Under the pieces are notes generated by a model. It made no database searches and was not told the origin of the DNA. It worked only from the letters and a program-made list of their open reading frames with translations. Below, piece after piece: positions 35,041 to 46,300 of a DNA stretch of 64,000 nt (positions within the stretch are counted from its first letter, which is position 1; each line of letters begins with the position of its first letter). The DNA lies in assembly GCF_002025255.2 (NCBI RefSeq), contig NZ_CP054587.1:868001-932000 (forward strand), written 5' to 3'. A program made the translations under genes and the position numbers. The stretch comes from Halolamina sp. CBA1230 (GTDB lineage: Archaea > Halobacteriota > Halobacteria > Halobacteriales > Haloferacaceae).

Positions 35041-36075
35041 CTACTGTTTGACGACACCGCGAGCGTTGATGAGGTGGGTGAGTCCGTCGTTGAACCGGGT
35101 GTTCTGCGTGCTGGCGTCGATGTCGGGATCACAGGCGGCGATGAGTTGGGTGAGTCCTTGGCTGCGTTTGGTGAAGTGCGTAGCGTAGTCGCGTAGCGTG
35201 GGGCCGTCGTGCGAGATCGCGTACGGGCGGTCTGATTCGAGTACCTTCTCAGGGATTGCGTCCTTGGCGGCGTGGAATCGCTTGTTCGCCTGGTCGAGGT
35301 TCCCTTGTTCGTGCTGTCGAGCTCCGGTTTCGATGAGGTCGGCTGTGTCGAGATACGTTTGAATCGCTGTGTTGAACCGGCGCTGGATCTGTACCTGTGT
35401 GTTGAGCTGGGCTGTCACTTGCTCTGTGTCGGGGAGTAGTGAGTCGGCGGAGTTCTCGTTGGCAGCGTGTTCGCCGACACGGCTACTCGCCTCGATACTG
35501 GTTTCAATCGCGTCGAGATCGATGATACTCGACAGTGCTTGGTCTGGGTGGTCTCCGTCGTACAGCGCAGGGGTTTCGACCGTTGCGAGGACGCGCTGGG
35601 TTGACGCGACGTGTTGGAGCACATCGGTGAGTGATTGGTAGTACGTGAGCACTGTGTCAAGACGAGCCTGCCGTGCTGCGGGGCGTGACTGTGATGGCGG
35701 CGCATCGACGCCCGGGAGAATACTGAGTACGGTGGTGACCTGTCGGTGTTTCTCGGCGACCCACACGCCGGACGTGACTGTTCCATCGTGCAGCACGTCG
35801 TTGATTGTCTCGATGGTACGCTCAACCATCGGCGTGAGCCCCGACATCATGAGCGGGTCACGAAGGTCTGTGCCATCGAGCTGCTCGGCGAGTCTACTCG
35901 CGTGTTCCTCAGCTTCTGTCAGGCGGGAATCTGTGTTTCGTGCTGTAGGCAGTTGGTTTCTGAACAGCCAGCCCCACCCGGTGAACAGCGCTGCGGCTTT
36001 CAGGACGTCCCGTCGGTCGAGGTCGTGCCCCTCGATCCATTCTTGGAGGGTTTCCTGGTCGGGGATGTCGTCCAT
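35041..36075 (-). CDS. Hypothetical protein with Tat-like N-terminal segment
   Basis: This 344-residue, mostly helical protein has an early LDRRDVLKAAALFTGWGWLF segment that resembles a twin-arginine (RR) export signal placed about 20 residues in. The rest has no family I know. It is divergent from the gene at 36137 with 61 bp between them, so the two probably share a control region and perhaps a function. The unusual internal position of the RR segment makes export uncertain. Confidence 0.65.
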   Translation of the reverse strand: MDDIPDQETLQEWIEGHDLDRRDVLKAAALFTGWGWLFRNQLPTARNTDSRLTEAEEHASRLAEQLDGTDLRDPLMMSGLTPMVERTIETINDVLHDGTVTSGVWVAEKHRQVTTVLSILPGVDAPPSQSRPAARQARLDTVLTYYQSLTDVLQHVASTQRVLATVETPALYDGDHPDQALSSIIDLDAIETSIEASSRVGEHAANENSADSLLPDTEQVTAQLNTQVQIQRRFNTAIQTYLDTADLIETGARQHEQGNLDQANKRFHAAKDAIPEKVLESDRPYAISHDGPTLRDYATHFTKRSQGLTQLIAACDPDIDASTQNTRFNDGLTHLINARGVVKQ

Positions 36076-36136
36076 CGCTCGTGTATTGTCAGCAGTACGA
36101 GAAGGGTTTAAATTCGTCGCTGAATGAGTGTTGAAT

Positions 36137-37036
36137 ATGGACGACGCCGACTCGGATCGGCTTGCAGGTGCGAAACACCGGATTCGTTCAGGGCTTCGGT
36201 CGCACGCGGTCGCGTCGCCGGCTGCAAAGCGGTCTGTTCAACTCGCTGATCGACTCGCCGTCGTGCACGAGGAGCTTGACGACACAGAAGTCGCCCCCGT
36301 CACGGATGGCCAGCCCCTATCCGAGGCTGTCGAGAGCATCAACACGGACCGACTACACGGCCTCCGGAAAGTAACTGAAGTCATCGAAGACGATCTCGGC
36401 GTCAATGTCGGGCACAGCAAATTCGCGCGGATCGCGGGCATGGCTTCGACGTTCACCTCCATGGGATCATTTGCGATTGCCGGGCACAACGTCTTGCTCG
36501 CCGCGACCGCACTCGACACAGCACACGAGAAAGCCGGGTCGGTGTCCGCAATCGAGACGCCGCGATTCTTCGATTTCTATCGATCACTCGCGTTTTTCAT
36601 CGTCGAAGGACTGCTCCTCACCACCCCATTAAAGTTCAAAACTGCGTGGCGGGGGACACGATACCTGAATAATCGAGTGCTCTACCGGTTCAGAAACGTG
36701 CATAACGGCCTGTACAAACTACTGTTGAGCGAAGTTCACTACGCGATTCGTGGTGTCGTCCCGGCAGCGTTTCGTGATCCCGAAGCATTCGCCACGTATC
36801 TCAGCTCGATGGTCATGCAGACCGTTGAGTTCATTCGAGAATTCGAGGACATTAACGTGCTCAACTTTCTGGACACCGCGGAGTCAATCGCTCGTGAGTT
36901 CCAGACATTCATCGAGAACACGTACGACGTGACCACGGGTAATGTGGATATTGCGGTGATCGTAGAGGAGGCCCTCTCCAAATTCACGAACACGCTTGAT
37001 TCCAGAACCATGTACACCCCGACGCACGGGTTCTAG
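36137..37036 (+). CDS. Hypothetical protein with hydrophobic mid-region
   Basis: This 299-residue protein has moderately hydrophobic stretches at about residues 105-130 and 150-170 (LAFFIVEGLLLTTPL), so it may associate with membranes. No family is recognised. The ATG at 36137 is preferred over GTG/TTG codons just upstream. It is divergent from the Tat-like gene at 35041-36075. Confidence 0.6.
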   Translation: MDDADSDRLAGAKHRIRSGLRSHAVASPAAKRSVQLADRLAVVHEELDDTEVAPVTDGQPLSEAVESINTDRLHGLRKVTEVIEDDLGVNVGHSKFARIAGMASTFTSMGSFAIAGHNVLLAATALDTAHEKAGSVSAIETPRFFDFYRSLAFFIVEGLLLTTPLKFKTAWRGTRYLNNRVLYRFRNVHNGLYKLLLSEVHYAIRGVVPAAFRDPEAFATYLSSMVMQTVEFIREFEDINVLNFLDTAESIAREFQTFIENTYDVTTGNVDIAVIVEEALSKFTNTLDSRTMYTPTHGF

Positions 37037-37085
37037 CGGTCAGAAGGATACCGCCGTCTGAACGTGGTAGTGCCTGAAATCAGCA

Positions 37086-37517
37086 TCAGAGCTGTTCGTT
37101 GTACCAGGCGAGTGTTTCGCCGAATTGGAGGCCGTCGGTCGGGGTATCGGTTGTAATGGTGGCGTCGATGTCGGTGAGAATCGGGATGAGTTCGTCGTAG
37201 TAGTCGCGGCCGGCGTGGAACACGAGGCGTTCTGCGTCGTCGAGGATGTGTTCCTCTTGGAGTTGCGTGGCGACGTGCTGTGCCCAGTCGCGTTTCCGTG
37301 CGACTGGTGCGCCGCTTAACGTGTCGTCGTACGGGTCGATCGGCGGGCCGTCCGGGTCGAGCAGCCCGTGTTTGGCCGAGAGGATGTACCAGTCATCGTG
37401 ATGAGTTTCAGCGTATTCTCGTGCTTTCCGGAAGAACGCTGACTCGTCGTACAGGTCCCTCGGTGAGGCGGCAGCGTCACGCTTGCTTTTCGTGCAGCTC
37501 ACGAGACCGATTTCCAT
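37086..37517 (-). CDS. DUF6884-like protein
   Basis: This 143-residue protein begins with the conserved LVSCTKSKRD motif and continues with LSAKHGLLDP and a C-terminal VFHAGRDYYDELIP. It matches the DUF6884 family, which shares a fold with YaaA-type proteins. These are often seen in mobile elements and near DNA-modification genes. The biochemical activity is unknown. It is monocistronic, with only 92 bp to the next gene. Confidence 0.75.
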   Translation of the reverse strand: MEIGLVSCTKSKRDAAASPRDLYDESAFFRKAREYAETHHDDWYILSAKHGLLDPDGPPIDPYDDTLSGAPVARKRDWAQHVATQLQEEHILDDAERLVFHAGRDYYDELIPILTDIDATITTDTPTDGLQFGETLAWYNEQL

Positions 37518-37609
37518 GCCGAGACTGTGGGTGCAGGACGGAAATAACTCGGGTGGGTAAGCCAGGCATGGACATCGCTACCCGGATGTTGAATGACTCA
37601 GATTGTTCT

Positions 37610-39040
37610 TCAGTTGGAGGAGTGGTCGTTCTCCCGATCGCAACGGACAGGAGCGATGGGCGTATCTGGTCGTGGCAGTTCACCGAATTGTTTCTTTTCG
37701 AACTCTGATGATCGCCACGCGACGACGTTCTCTTTCCGCTGTACGTATTCAACTGCGGATCCTACCTGTTCAGCGATCTCTTCGTACGAGTTTCCTTCAG
37801 CACACAGCAGTGCGAGTACGGTGAAATCTTGCCTATCAAGATTTGCTTTCTCTAAGTCTCGTTCGATACGGCGAACGAGGAAGTCCTCACACGACCGAAG
37901 GAACTCCATCGTGGTTTCGTATATCCGGATCTCTCTATCAGTGGCTTCTTCTTCATTAGCTGGGAGTTCATCGAAGTCCATCCCGTGAGAGATATCGCGG
38001 TGGCCTGAACTCCCGATATTGATCTCCCACTGAAGTTGCTCAAGTGTCACGAGGTCGGATTCGGCTATCGGTTGGATACTGTGTTTATGCTGCTCTTCCC
38101 AATGCTGTATTGCTTCTCGTAGGGCGTCTGCACGCTTTTCGGAGAGGTATTCTGCGGGCCCGTTCTCCACGATGATTCGTGCTGCGGTCTTCCCAGTTGT
38201 GTCTAACACTCCGCTGACTGCCTCGTCAATCTGTTCTAACTGGGAATTCATCCAGTCCAGTTGGCGTGTCCCTTCGACTGAGATTCGTTTTCGCGGATCG
38301 TGAACGAGTGTATCCCGAAGGGATTTGACTGCCCGTACCTTTGACAGGAGCGTTTCTGAAAAGACTCCATTTTCTTCCAAGATTCCCAGTCTCTGCCCCT
38401 GCGTGAGATTGTTAATCCGATTCTTGTTCACCCCAAGTCGGTGCTCTTCACGATAGATTTCTCGGAATACGGCTTCCGAGGTGAGTTCCTCGATCAGAGC
38501 CGTCGCCAATAGCAGATGGGCGAGGAATTCCCGTTGGACCCGGGGAGTGACACCGCCTTCGTCATCAAGGTTCTTTACGAGGTCATCACGTGTTCTGACG
38601 TACTGGACAAGAGTACCGTCAGCTTTCCCGAGTGTCTGGTTCTTTCGCTCGACAAACGCTAGCAAAAGTACAGATTGCGCAGTGAAATCAGACTCCTCTG
38701 CAAGTTCGGCGAGGTTAGATCGATGGTCTTCCGGGAGGTGCCGACTAAGGTACGCGTCTTGGTCGTACGCGTCCGGAAGATTATCTGGGAGGGTATCTGC
38801 GATTTCTTCGAATGCGTCGTTTGAACGTAACTCGTTGATCGAGTCGCGGACGTCTTCGGGGTCCTGTTCGCTGAGTGGTTCGACTAAGTACGTGTCGCCG
38901 TCGATTTCCAGGACAGTATCGATGCGTGAGGATACGTCAAACTCTGCTGGCTGACCTACGTCAACGTGGTAGCGAGTGAGAACGAAATCTCGGTCATACT
39001 CACCGAGGAATGCAACATCGTCGCACTTCGGGCACGGCAT
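37610..39040 (-). CDS. HEPN-like protein with N-terminal CPKC
   Basis: This 476-residue protein starts with MPCPKCDDVAFLG, half of a zinc site. It contains a helical core with the Rx4H motif R242-DTLV-H247 within VKSLRDTLVHDPRKRI, the signature of HEPN ribonuclease folds (R-phi-x3-H). A C-terminal HTH-like EEIAEQVGSAVEYVQRK lies near residue 430. HEPN proteins cut RNA in toxin-antitoxin, Abi and CRISPR systems. The N-terminal 130 residues have no recognised domain. A 34-residue frame precedes it by 20 bp. The HEPN assignment rests on one motif and is tentative. Confidence 0.55.
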   Translation of the reverse strand: MPCPKCDDVAFLGEYDRDFVLTRYHVDVGQPAEFDVSSRIDTVLEIDGDTYLVEPLSEQDPEDVRDSINELRSNDAFEEIADTLPDNLPDAYDQDAYLSRHLPEDHRSNLAELAEESDFTAQSVLLLAFVERKNQTLGKADGTLVQYVRTRDDLVKNLDDEGGVTPRVQREFLAHLLLATALIEELTSEAVFREIYREEHRLGVNKNRINNLTQGQRLGILEENGVFSETLLSKVRAVKSLRDTLVHDPRKRISVEGTRQLDWMNSQLEQIDEAVSGVLDTTGKTAARIIVENGPAEYLSEKRADALREAIQHWEEQHKHSIQPIAESDLVTLEQLQWEINIGSSGHRDISHGMDFDELPANEEEATDREIRIYETTMEFLRSCEDFLVRRIERDLEKANLDRQDFTVLALLCAEGNSYEEIAEQVGSAVEYVQRKENVVAWRSSEFEKKQFGELPRPDTPIAPVRCDRENDHSSN

Positions 39041-39060
39041 TAAGAATCGTACTGCGGCCG

Positions 39061-39165
39061 CTACCCGCGATATTCCCGACGAACAGTCTCCAGATCGAGG
39101 TCCTCCCGATCTGCGACGTATTCGAGATATTGTTCCGTGGTCTCGAATCGTTCGACTTGACTCAT
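39061..39165 (-). CDS. Possible 34-residue ORF upstream of HEPN-like gene
   Basis: An ATG at 39165 opens a short acidic frame (MSQVERFETTEQYLEYVADRED...) ending 20 bp before the HEPN-like gene. The composition is halophilic and the spacing fits an operon. It might be a small antitoxin or partner, but the frame is very short. Confidence 0.4.
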   Translation of the reverse strand: MSQVERFETTEQYLEYVADREDLDLETVRREYRG

Positions 39166-39363
39166 CGTTGGGTTACCTCTCACTTGTTCTATTCTCGTGG
39201 ACCGATTTAGTAGTTCGGGTCCAGTATTAGGCGATTTGTATTGTTCCAAATCTCCTAGACTGAGTGTTTCCGCCCTAGACTGGTACAGAGAGGGCGAACT
39301 GCGATTCGAGAACTGCCTGCCCGACGATAGATTGTTAGATCCATAGGCTCATACGCAGGTACG

Positions 39364-39585
39364 ATGGTGCCTTCCAGTGGTGAGTCCTCAGACGAGCTGG
39401 CGACCGCGGTCGGTCGCTACGTGCTCGGTGATCTCTCACTGGGACGTGCCGCTGAAGCCGCTGGAATGTCCCGCGGGGAGTTCGAGAAAGTGCTGGAGAA
39501 CGCCGGCTTCACGGCTCTCTACGGGCCGCGGACCGACGACCAGTTCCAGCGGGAGATCGATGTTGCACTCGACCTCGACGAATAG
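39364..39585 (+). CDS. UPF0175-family small protein
   Basis: This 73-residue protein matches the UPF0175 pattern: AVGRYVLGDLSLGRAAEAAGMSRGEFEKVLEN, an HTH-like unit typical of antitoxin-like proteins next to PIN toxins. No PIN toxin gene is visible nearby, so it is an orphan here. Such proteins bind DNA or a toxin; the role here is unknown. Confidence 0.8.
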   Translation: MVPSSGESSDELATAVGRYVLGDLSLGRAAEAAGMSRGEFEKVLENAGFTALYGPRTDDQFQREIDVALDLDE

Positions 39586-39704
39586 ATGCCGGATGGGTAC
39601 CCGCAGCCTGTTTTCTCGACGAGACCGTCAGCAGTAATTTTGCCAATACGCTTGAGGGAACCTTGTGTGTGAACAATTATCAGTAAGGGGTGGAATGAGG
39701 CAGT

Positions 39705-40304
39705 ATGGATCGGGAGTCGCCGGAGGGTACGGCGGATGATGATGAGCAAACCGTGGAGGGGATGATGTCGCATTTGGAGGACGCGAAACAGTTGCAGGAG
39801 GCGAAGTCTCGCGGCGAGGATCTCGCTACGTCGGCGATTCAACGAGCGATTTCGCAGCGGCTGGATCCTGCAGTGCTCGGGAGTAATCATGAGCAGCGGC
39901 TCGTCGAACTGGAAGAAAATGAGGCAGTAACGCATCGAGCAGGCAAAGCGTGGAAATCCGCAAAGGTTGGTGTCGAAATCCACGGCCGATTACCGATTTA
40001 CTATCGAATCGACGGGGAAATCACGCATACCGGAATCATCTCAAAGATAGCGATTGACCCGGAAGAAGGAACGAAAGAAGCCGAGGAGTTCGTTGAACAC
40101 ATTACTGATGCTGACACGTATGCGGATTACAACGACCGCTTAGATACGACCACGTACATTGTTACCGGCGGAAAGCGACTAGCGAACCCGTTCCCGCAGT
40201 CAGAGTTGCAGAAGCTGGTTAGCGGGGAAAATATTGATCAGGGGTATTCGTACCAGCCGGCGTACGTTCGGCAGCGCGACGGGGATTTCCCGGACTTTCC
40301 ATAG
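39705..40304 (+). CDS. Hypothetical protein
   Basis: This 199-residue acidic protein has a helical N-terminal half and a beta-rich C-terminal half (GVEIHGRLPIYYRIDGEITHTG). No known family, membrane segment or metal site. It is convergent with the very large gene ending at 40399. Function is unknown. Confidence 0.6.
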   Translation: MDRESPEGTADDDEQTVEGMMSHLEDAKQLQEAKSRGEDLATSAIQRAISQRLDPAVLGSNHEQRLVELEENEAVTHRAGKAWKSAKVGVEIHGRLPIYYRIDGEITHTGIISKIAIDPEEGTKEAEEFVEHITDADTYADYNDRLDTTTYIVTGGKRLANPFPQSELQKLVSGENIDQGYSYQPAYVRQRDGDFPDFP

Positions 40305-40398
40305 TGACAGCGCCTGAACCGTCTCGTCACTCGAATCCCTAAATGACCGCCACCTCCTGCCAATAGGTGTGGGAGGCAACGGAACTCCTCGACGAGAT

Positions 40399-43300
40399 TT
40401 ACTTGATCTCCATGTTCATGTACCCGCCTTTCACGACGGTTTCGAACCGATCGTTGTCCACAACGGCGTTGAGCTCTGCTTCGGTCTCAATGATTTTCTC
40501 GGCGACGATGGACGTGTTCTGCGGCCAGTCTGTGGTTCCGGCCTCGGGGACGGCGACGAGGCGGATTACGTAGGGGATGTCGCCGTCGCGGACGAAGGCT
40601 TTGGCGCGGCGGTATTCGTTTGTGGTGAGTCGGAAGCGGAACGGTGGGGTGGTGCCGTTGACGGCTTTGATTTCGACGGGGGTGAACTGGAGGCCACGGT
40701 CGTTGTGCTCGTCGGTTCGGGTGAGTGGGCCGCGCGGGTCGATGATGTCGAACCCGGGGCCGCGTTCCATCGTGACGTTGATTAGTTGAATCAGGGGAAG
40801 CTGTGTGAATGCGGTGCCGTCGGCGACGTGGTCGCACCACGCCGTGATTTCGCTGCTACGGTCACGACTCAGGTTCTGCAGAAGGGGTAAGAGATCGCCT
40901 GTCCAGACGCTTTCGACGTGCCAGTTGTACGCAGCGTCCTGCTGCTCATCGTGCAGGCTCCTGAATGCGGAGCGGAGTTGGAAGAGGTCCCCGGCGGCGT
41001 GGTTGTCGAGCCAGGTGGCGACGCGGTCGAGGACCGTGGCCATGACGTAGGCTTCTGCTTGCTGTCCGCGGCCTCTGAACTGACTGCTGCCGCCACCACC
41101 TTGCCCGCTGCTTGCCGACACGGTAATGTCTTGGTTTGACTGTTGGATGGCTGCCGTGGTGGAGAAGTCCATAGTGTCGTCGTGGTCGCGGATGGAGGTG
41201 GCGATGGCGTCGAAGGCTTGTGCTTGATGGTCTTTTGCGCCGGTGTCCGTGTCGGGTTCAGGGATTGTGCCGTCGTCGATGTACTGAGTGAGGAGTGATT
41301 GCCAGTCGAACTCGACGGCGGGGAGCTCGCCCGTAATGTCGTGGCAGAACGCGGTAGCGAGGGTATCGACGCGGTCGTTGATGGTGATGTAGACGACCCT
41401 CGGTGCGCAATCTACGGCTGTTGCGTACTCCTTTGGGATCGTGTCGGTCCAGGCGGGCAGGGTCGTGGTGTGGAGTTCTCGCAGCCGAGTGACCCACGTG
41501 TCGAGATCGGTGAGTTCGCTCGTGTCTGTTTGCTCCCAGAGTTCGGTGACGGTTCGGAATCGACTGTACGCTTGTCTGGCTGCGGTGTCAAACGGTGGGC
41601 GGTCGAGTGCATCGCGGTGACTGGCTAACCAGTCGATGACGACGCGTTCCATGTCGGCGTCGAGCGCTTCGGCTTCGAGGGTTCGAACCCAGTGCGTGGT
41701 CGTTTCGTCGAACAAGCCAGGCACGACGAAATCGAGGGCTGCAGGGAGCGTGTCCCACAGGTTGGTGACCGGGCCGGCGATGTTCGCAGTATCGACGGCG
41801 GCCGCGTTCTCGTCGGTGAGCGTGTCAGGTCGTTCGCCGGCGGCGATCCAGTCGCGGACGGCGACGATGTGCTCAGTGTCGGCGTCTTCTAACGCGTCCA
41901 GTATCGCATCTGCATCGACGCGAGGCGTGTCGAGTGCGTCAAGAAGGTCGTTGAATGCGGTGAGGTCGCGTTCGAGTGCGTGGAGGGCGTTGGATCCGAG
42001 GACGCGTTTGACGGTGTCGATTGGGAACGTTCGTTTCGCCCACCGTGTTTCGAGGTCCGGCACGGCGACGTCGGCCGTGAGGGCTTCGCGGAACGTGGCG
42101 ACTTTCGTGGGGCGTTCAAACAGTAACGCCAGCCCCATTGCTAACCCGTCGAGTGACAGGGTGTCGCCGGCTTCGCTGGCGTTCAGCAGGAGTGCTTCGT
42201 CGCCGTCGGGCGTCGCGTACAACGCGGATGTCGGGTCTGAGAGGTGCCGCGTGGCGTCGTCGGGGAATGATGCGGCGACGGCGAGGTTGGCGGTTGCAGT
42301 TCCAAGCTCGTCCGCCGTGTCGATGATGTCGGCTTCGTTCCCACGGTCCGTGGACGCGACGAGTAAGTCGCGCCGTGCGTCGAGTTCGCGTTGGAACGTC
42401 GAAACGGCGTCACGGTACGACTCCGTGACGAGTGAGATGTCGTCCGTGTCGAGGTCGAACACGAGTTTCGACGCCTGCAGTTGTTGGACGCCAAGCACAG
42501 CCGCGAGCCGGGTAAATGAGCCGCTGGCGGTTCGCGGGAGGATGTAGTACCCGTTGTCTTCGACGGCTTGGGTTTCCCACGGCTTGGGGGACTGGTCCTG
42601 GTAGTACCGGATTTCGTCGGTGTGGTCGCGGATCCACTCGATGGATGCTGTCACCCACTGGTCGCCGTCTCGCAGCGGAAGGTGCGTGAGCGACCCCCAG
42701 TTCGGGTCGCTGTCTGCAGCAGCCGGGTCTTCGGGGAGGTGGTTGAGGACGGGTTGGAGGAGCTGCGTGTAAGCTTGGTTCCAGTCGTCGATACGGTCAC
42801 CAGGAACCCACAGTTGCGTCGGCTCCCCTGCTGGAAGCTCACCGTCGGCGAGAACGGCTTGGAGTTGCTGGAGCCGGTCGGTTGCGCCAGTCACGCCGAG
42901 GGTTTCGACGCTGCGCACGCCGAGTGTGGCGAGTACGTCGTCGGCGATTCCGCTGGCGTCGTCGATGTGCGGGAACATCCGTGCGGCTTGCGGGCCGCGG
43001 CGTGACTCTAAGTGCACGGCGTAGCTGAGTCGGGAAGCGTGGTCGCCCCACGCGTCGGCGAGTTCGTCTTGGACGGTGACGATCGGGTCCCAAATGTCGA
43101 GTTCGCGGAGCTGCCAGTTCAGCAGGCTCGGCACTGACTGGTCCCATGCGCGTCGCTTGTGCCCGTTGTTACACGACCAGCCGGTGCGGAGCAGCGTCGC
43201 GTCGAGTGCGTCGCCGTGCCGGCGAAGCAACTCTCGCACTGCGTCGCCATGCTCAGCGAGTGCCTGGTCGTCCGTGACCCACACCCAGGAGGCGACGTTC

Positions 43301-46300
43301 ACGTGGTCGAACTCCCCGGAGAGTTTCACGTCGCATTTCCGCGAGTGATCGGCGCTTGTCTGCGGGTGGTGATCCGGGCTGGTCAGCAGCGACAGGTACC
43401 CCGGCGTGTTTGCAAGCACTGTTTGGAGCGACGTCACCGTGGCCGGGATGTCGCCGGCGAAATCATCAGTCGTCCACTCTGTCGGGTTCCAGTCGTGGCT
43501 ACGCCGCATCGACGGGTGCTCGTCGCCGTACAGCCAGAGCACTTCGACGCCCGGCAGAACACCCGTGCCGAGTAGAGAGAGTGTCCGGACGAAATCCAGG
43601 TCGGTGACGTCCCAGTTGATCTGCTCGCGGAACACGTCCCACGTGGCGGCGTCCGGAGCCGGCCACGTCGGCGCAGGGGAGTCGCTCGTCGTGATGCTGT
43701 CCCAGTCTTCGGTCGGGTCGTCCTCGGCGTCAGTAGAAGTGCCGCGTTCGCGGATGCGCTGCCAGTCGTCGCCGAGGACAGTACCGGTGATTGGTCGTGG
43801 CTGCTCGTTGTGGAGGTGCAGGTCACACGTTCGCAGTTGGACGCGACGCCGGAGATTCCCCCGCTGGTCGCCTTCTTGCTGCGTGATGGCTGTTTGAAGG
43901 TAGTCGAGCGGGAAGAACGATCCTTCGCCGGTCTGCAGGTCGGTTGATTCTGCGCCGACTCGGTCGATGATCCCGGCGAGGAACGCGAAATCGATGGGTT
44001 CCACGACGTCGGCTCGTCCGTCAGCGAACGTGTCGAGTAACGACCGGACGAAACTCGGGATGCCCTCGTAGGCGCGTAACCCCCAGACTCGGCCGGCGGT
44101 ACTCAACACGTGGTGCACGTCGGCGATTTCCTGCACTCGCTCGTCAAGGAAGTACACCGTCATGTTCGAGGACTGCGGCGGGGTCGGTGGGCGTTCGACG
44201 TCGCGGGTCTCGGATTCGATATCCCAAATCACCGACCGGACGCGCTGCTGGTTCTGCTGCCCGCCGCTCGGTGCTTGCCGTTGTTCTAACGTGACGAGTG
44301 CGAGTTCGTCATCCGGGTCGGCGTCGCCGAGCCGGCTGGGGAGGAGGTACACGCCGTCGAACTGCCCGGCGAGCTCCTGTAACGTGCTGGAGAGTGACTC
44401 GTCGCCCTTGGTTGCGGCTGTCAGTAACGCGACCGTGCCGTCCAGCAATGACCGAGCCGCACCGGCTGGCACGCGAACCGCCGGTGACTCTCCCGGGGTC
44501 TTCGATAACGATGCAGCGAGGTACTCGACCCATCCTGTCAGCACTGTCTTCGATGTCGCCTGCTCGTCGTCGGCGTGCAGAACTGCTTTGACTCGCTGTT
44601 CCCAGTCGGGTGGCATCGACGCTAACGCTCGCAACGCGCTGGCAGCCGGCAGCGCATGGGCCCCGCCATTGTCTAGCGGGCGGTCGAGGGCGTCGAGAAT
44701 CTCGGTGAACGCGAGGTAGCCGTCGATGACGCTGCGGTCCCAGTGGAGGATCGTGTCACTCGGTTGCTTCGCTTCTGTGCGTGTCGGGATACACGGCGTG
44801 TCGGCTAACCGTTCAACGACTGCTTGTTGGAACCACGTGATCAACTCATCCGCAGTCGGATCCGTAATCGCTTCGTCGCGTTGGCGCGGCGGCAGTAACG
44901 CCCACGGAAGCTGATCGCTATACTGCGACTCCTCCGGATTTTGGGCGTCTCTGGCGACTTCTTCACCGATCAGTTCGATCAGGTCAAGGCCTTCTTCGAG
45001 GACGTCGTGGTTGGTGGCGGCGTTGTTTGAACTCAGGTCTTTTCGGTTCGTATCGACTCTGAACCGGCCGTGGAAGCAGAACGGGAGGTGCGCCTGGTCG
45101 GTTCCTTCGATCGGGTAGAACAGATACAGCGGGTAGGACGTGACAGGCGGTGTTCCACTCTCGCCGGCCTTGTTCACGAGAATTGCAGTGTGGTGATCCC
45201 GCGGGTCAGCGAACCGGAACTGGTCGAACTCATGGATAGATTCGCTGTCCCATGAGTGCACGCGAACCTGCACGTCGGCGTGGGCGAGATCCGGAACCGT
45301 AGTGGGTGATTCGGAATCGTACGTGATCTCCCATCGCTCCTCCCGCGTGGGTTCCTGAGCAGTCGTCGCGCGTTCTAACTGGAGTTCGGCGATGCCGCCG
45401 AGTTGCACGATGGTCTCGGGTTGCAGTCCGCCGTCGCTTTCGCCCGCGGCAAGGTACTCCCAGATTCGTTCAGGGCGGTCGTCGATTGACCCGTCGTCCT
45501 CATCCGGAAGCGGGATGCCGAGTGCCGATAACTGTGCCCGCCAGTCCGAATCCTCGTACCGGATGAACACTGCCGTCCGGAACGGGTCCTGCTCAGGATC
45601 TGCGGGGGTTTCCGTCAGTAGTTCTCTGACACGTCGTTGAATCGGGTCGGCAGCATCGCTGGGCGTCGAAAGCGGGACAGGGAAGTTGAACAGTGGCAGC
45701 TTCGAAATCGAATCCCGGAGATCATCCTCCAAGGGAATCGGATTCCCGGCAGGATCCTCAGTCAACAGGTGTTCTAACTTCTCGTCATCGAGGTCATCGA
45801 TACTGCTTCGGCCGCCCGTCTCTTGCCCGAGCCGGTTGAGAATCGCACTGACGAGGTACGATCGACTGAGCCGAACACCGAGGATGTCGTCGGTCGTGTC
45901 GTCAGGCCGGGTGAAAATCTCGAATGAATCACCCGTGGCGAGGATCGACTTGAGCCCGACGCCTTTGTGGCCGATTGATTGCCCGTCGTCGTCGCCTTTC
46001 CCGGTCTCACCGATCATCGTCACTGCGTCCTCAACCTGTGTGTCGAACAGGTCGAACCGGCTACCGGTATTGGCGACTAAGACACCTTCATCGTACACGC
46101 CGATGTGGACGCGCCCCTGATCTGCGTCGCCATCCCATATCGCGTCACGAGCGTTCTGGAGTAACTCCAGGATTTCCCGGCCTTCGTGTCCGCCGGCGAT
46201 TTTCCGCTCGGCGTTGCCGATGATGACTTTATCTCGAAGCACGTTCTGCGCGTCTTCGACAGTCTCCGCATCCTCAATGAGGTGAAGAAAACTTTCCCAT

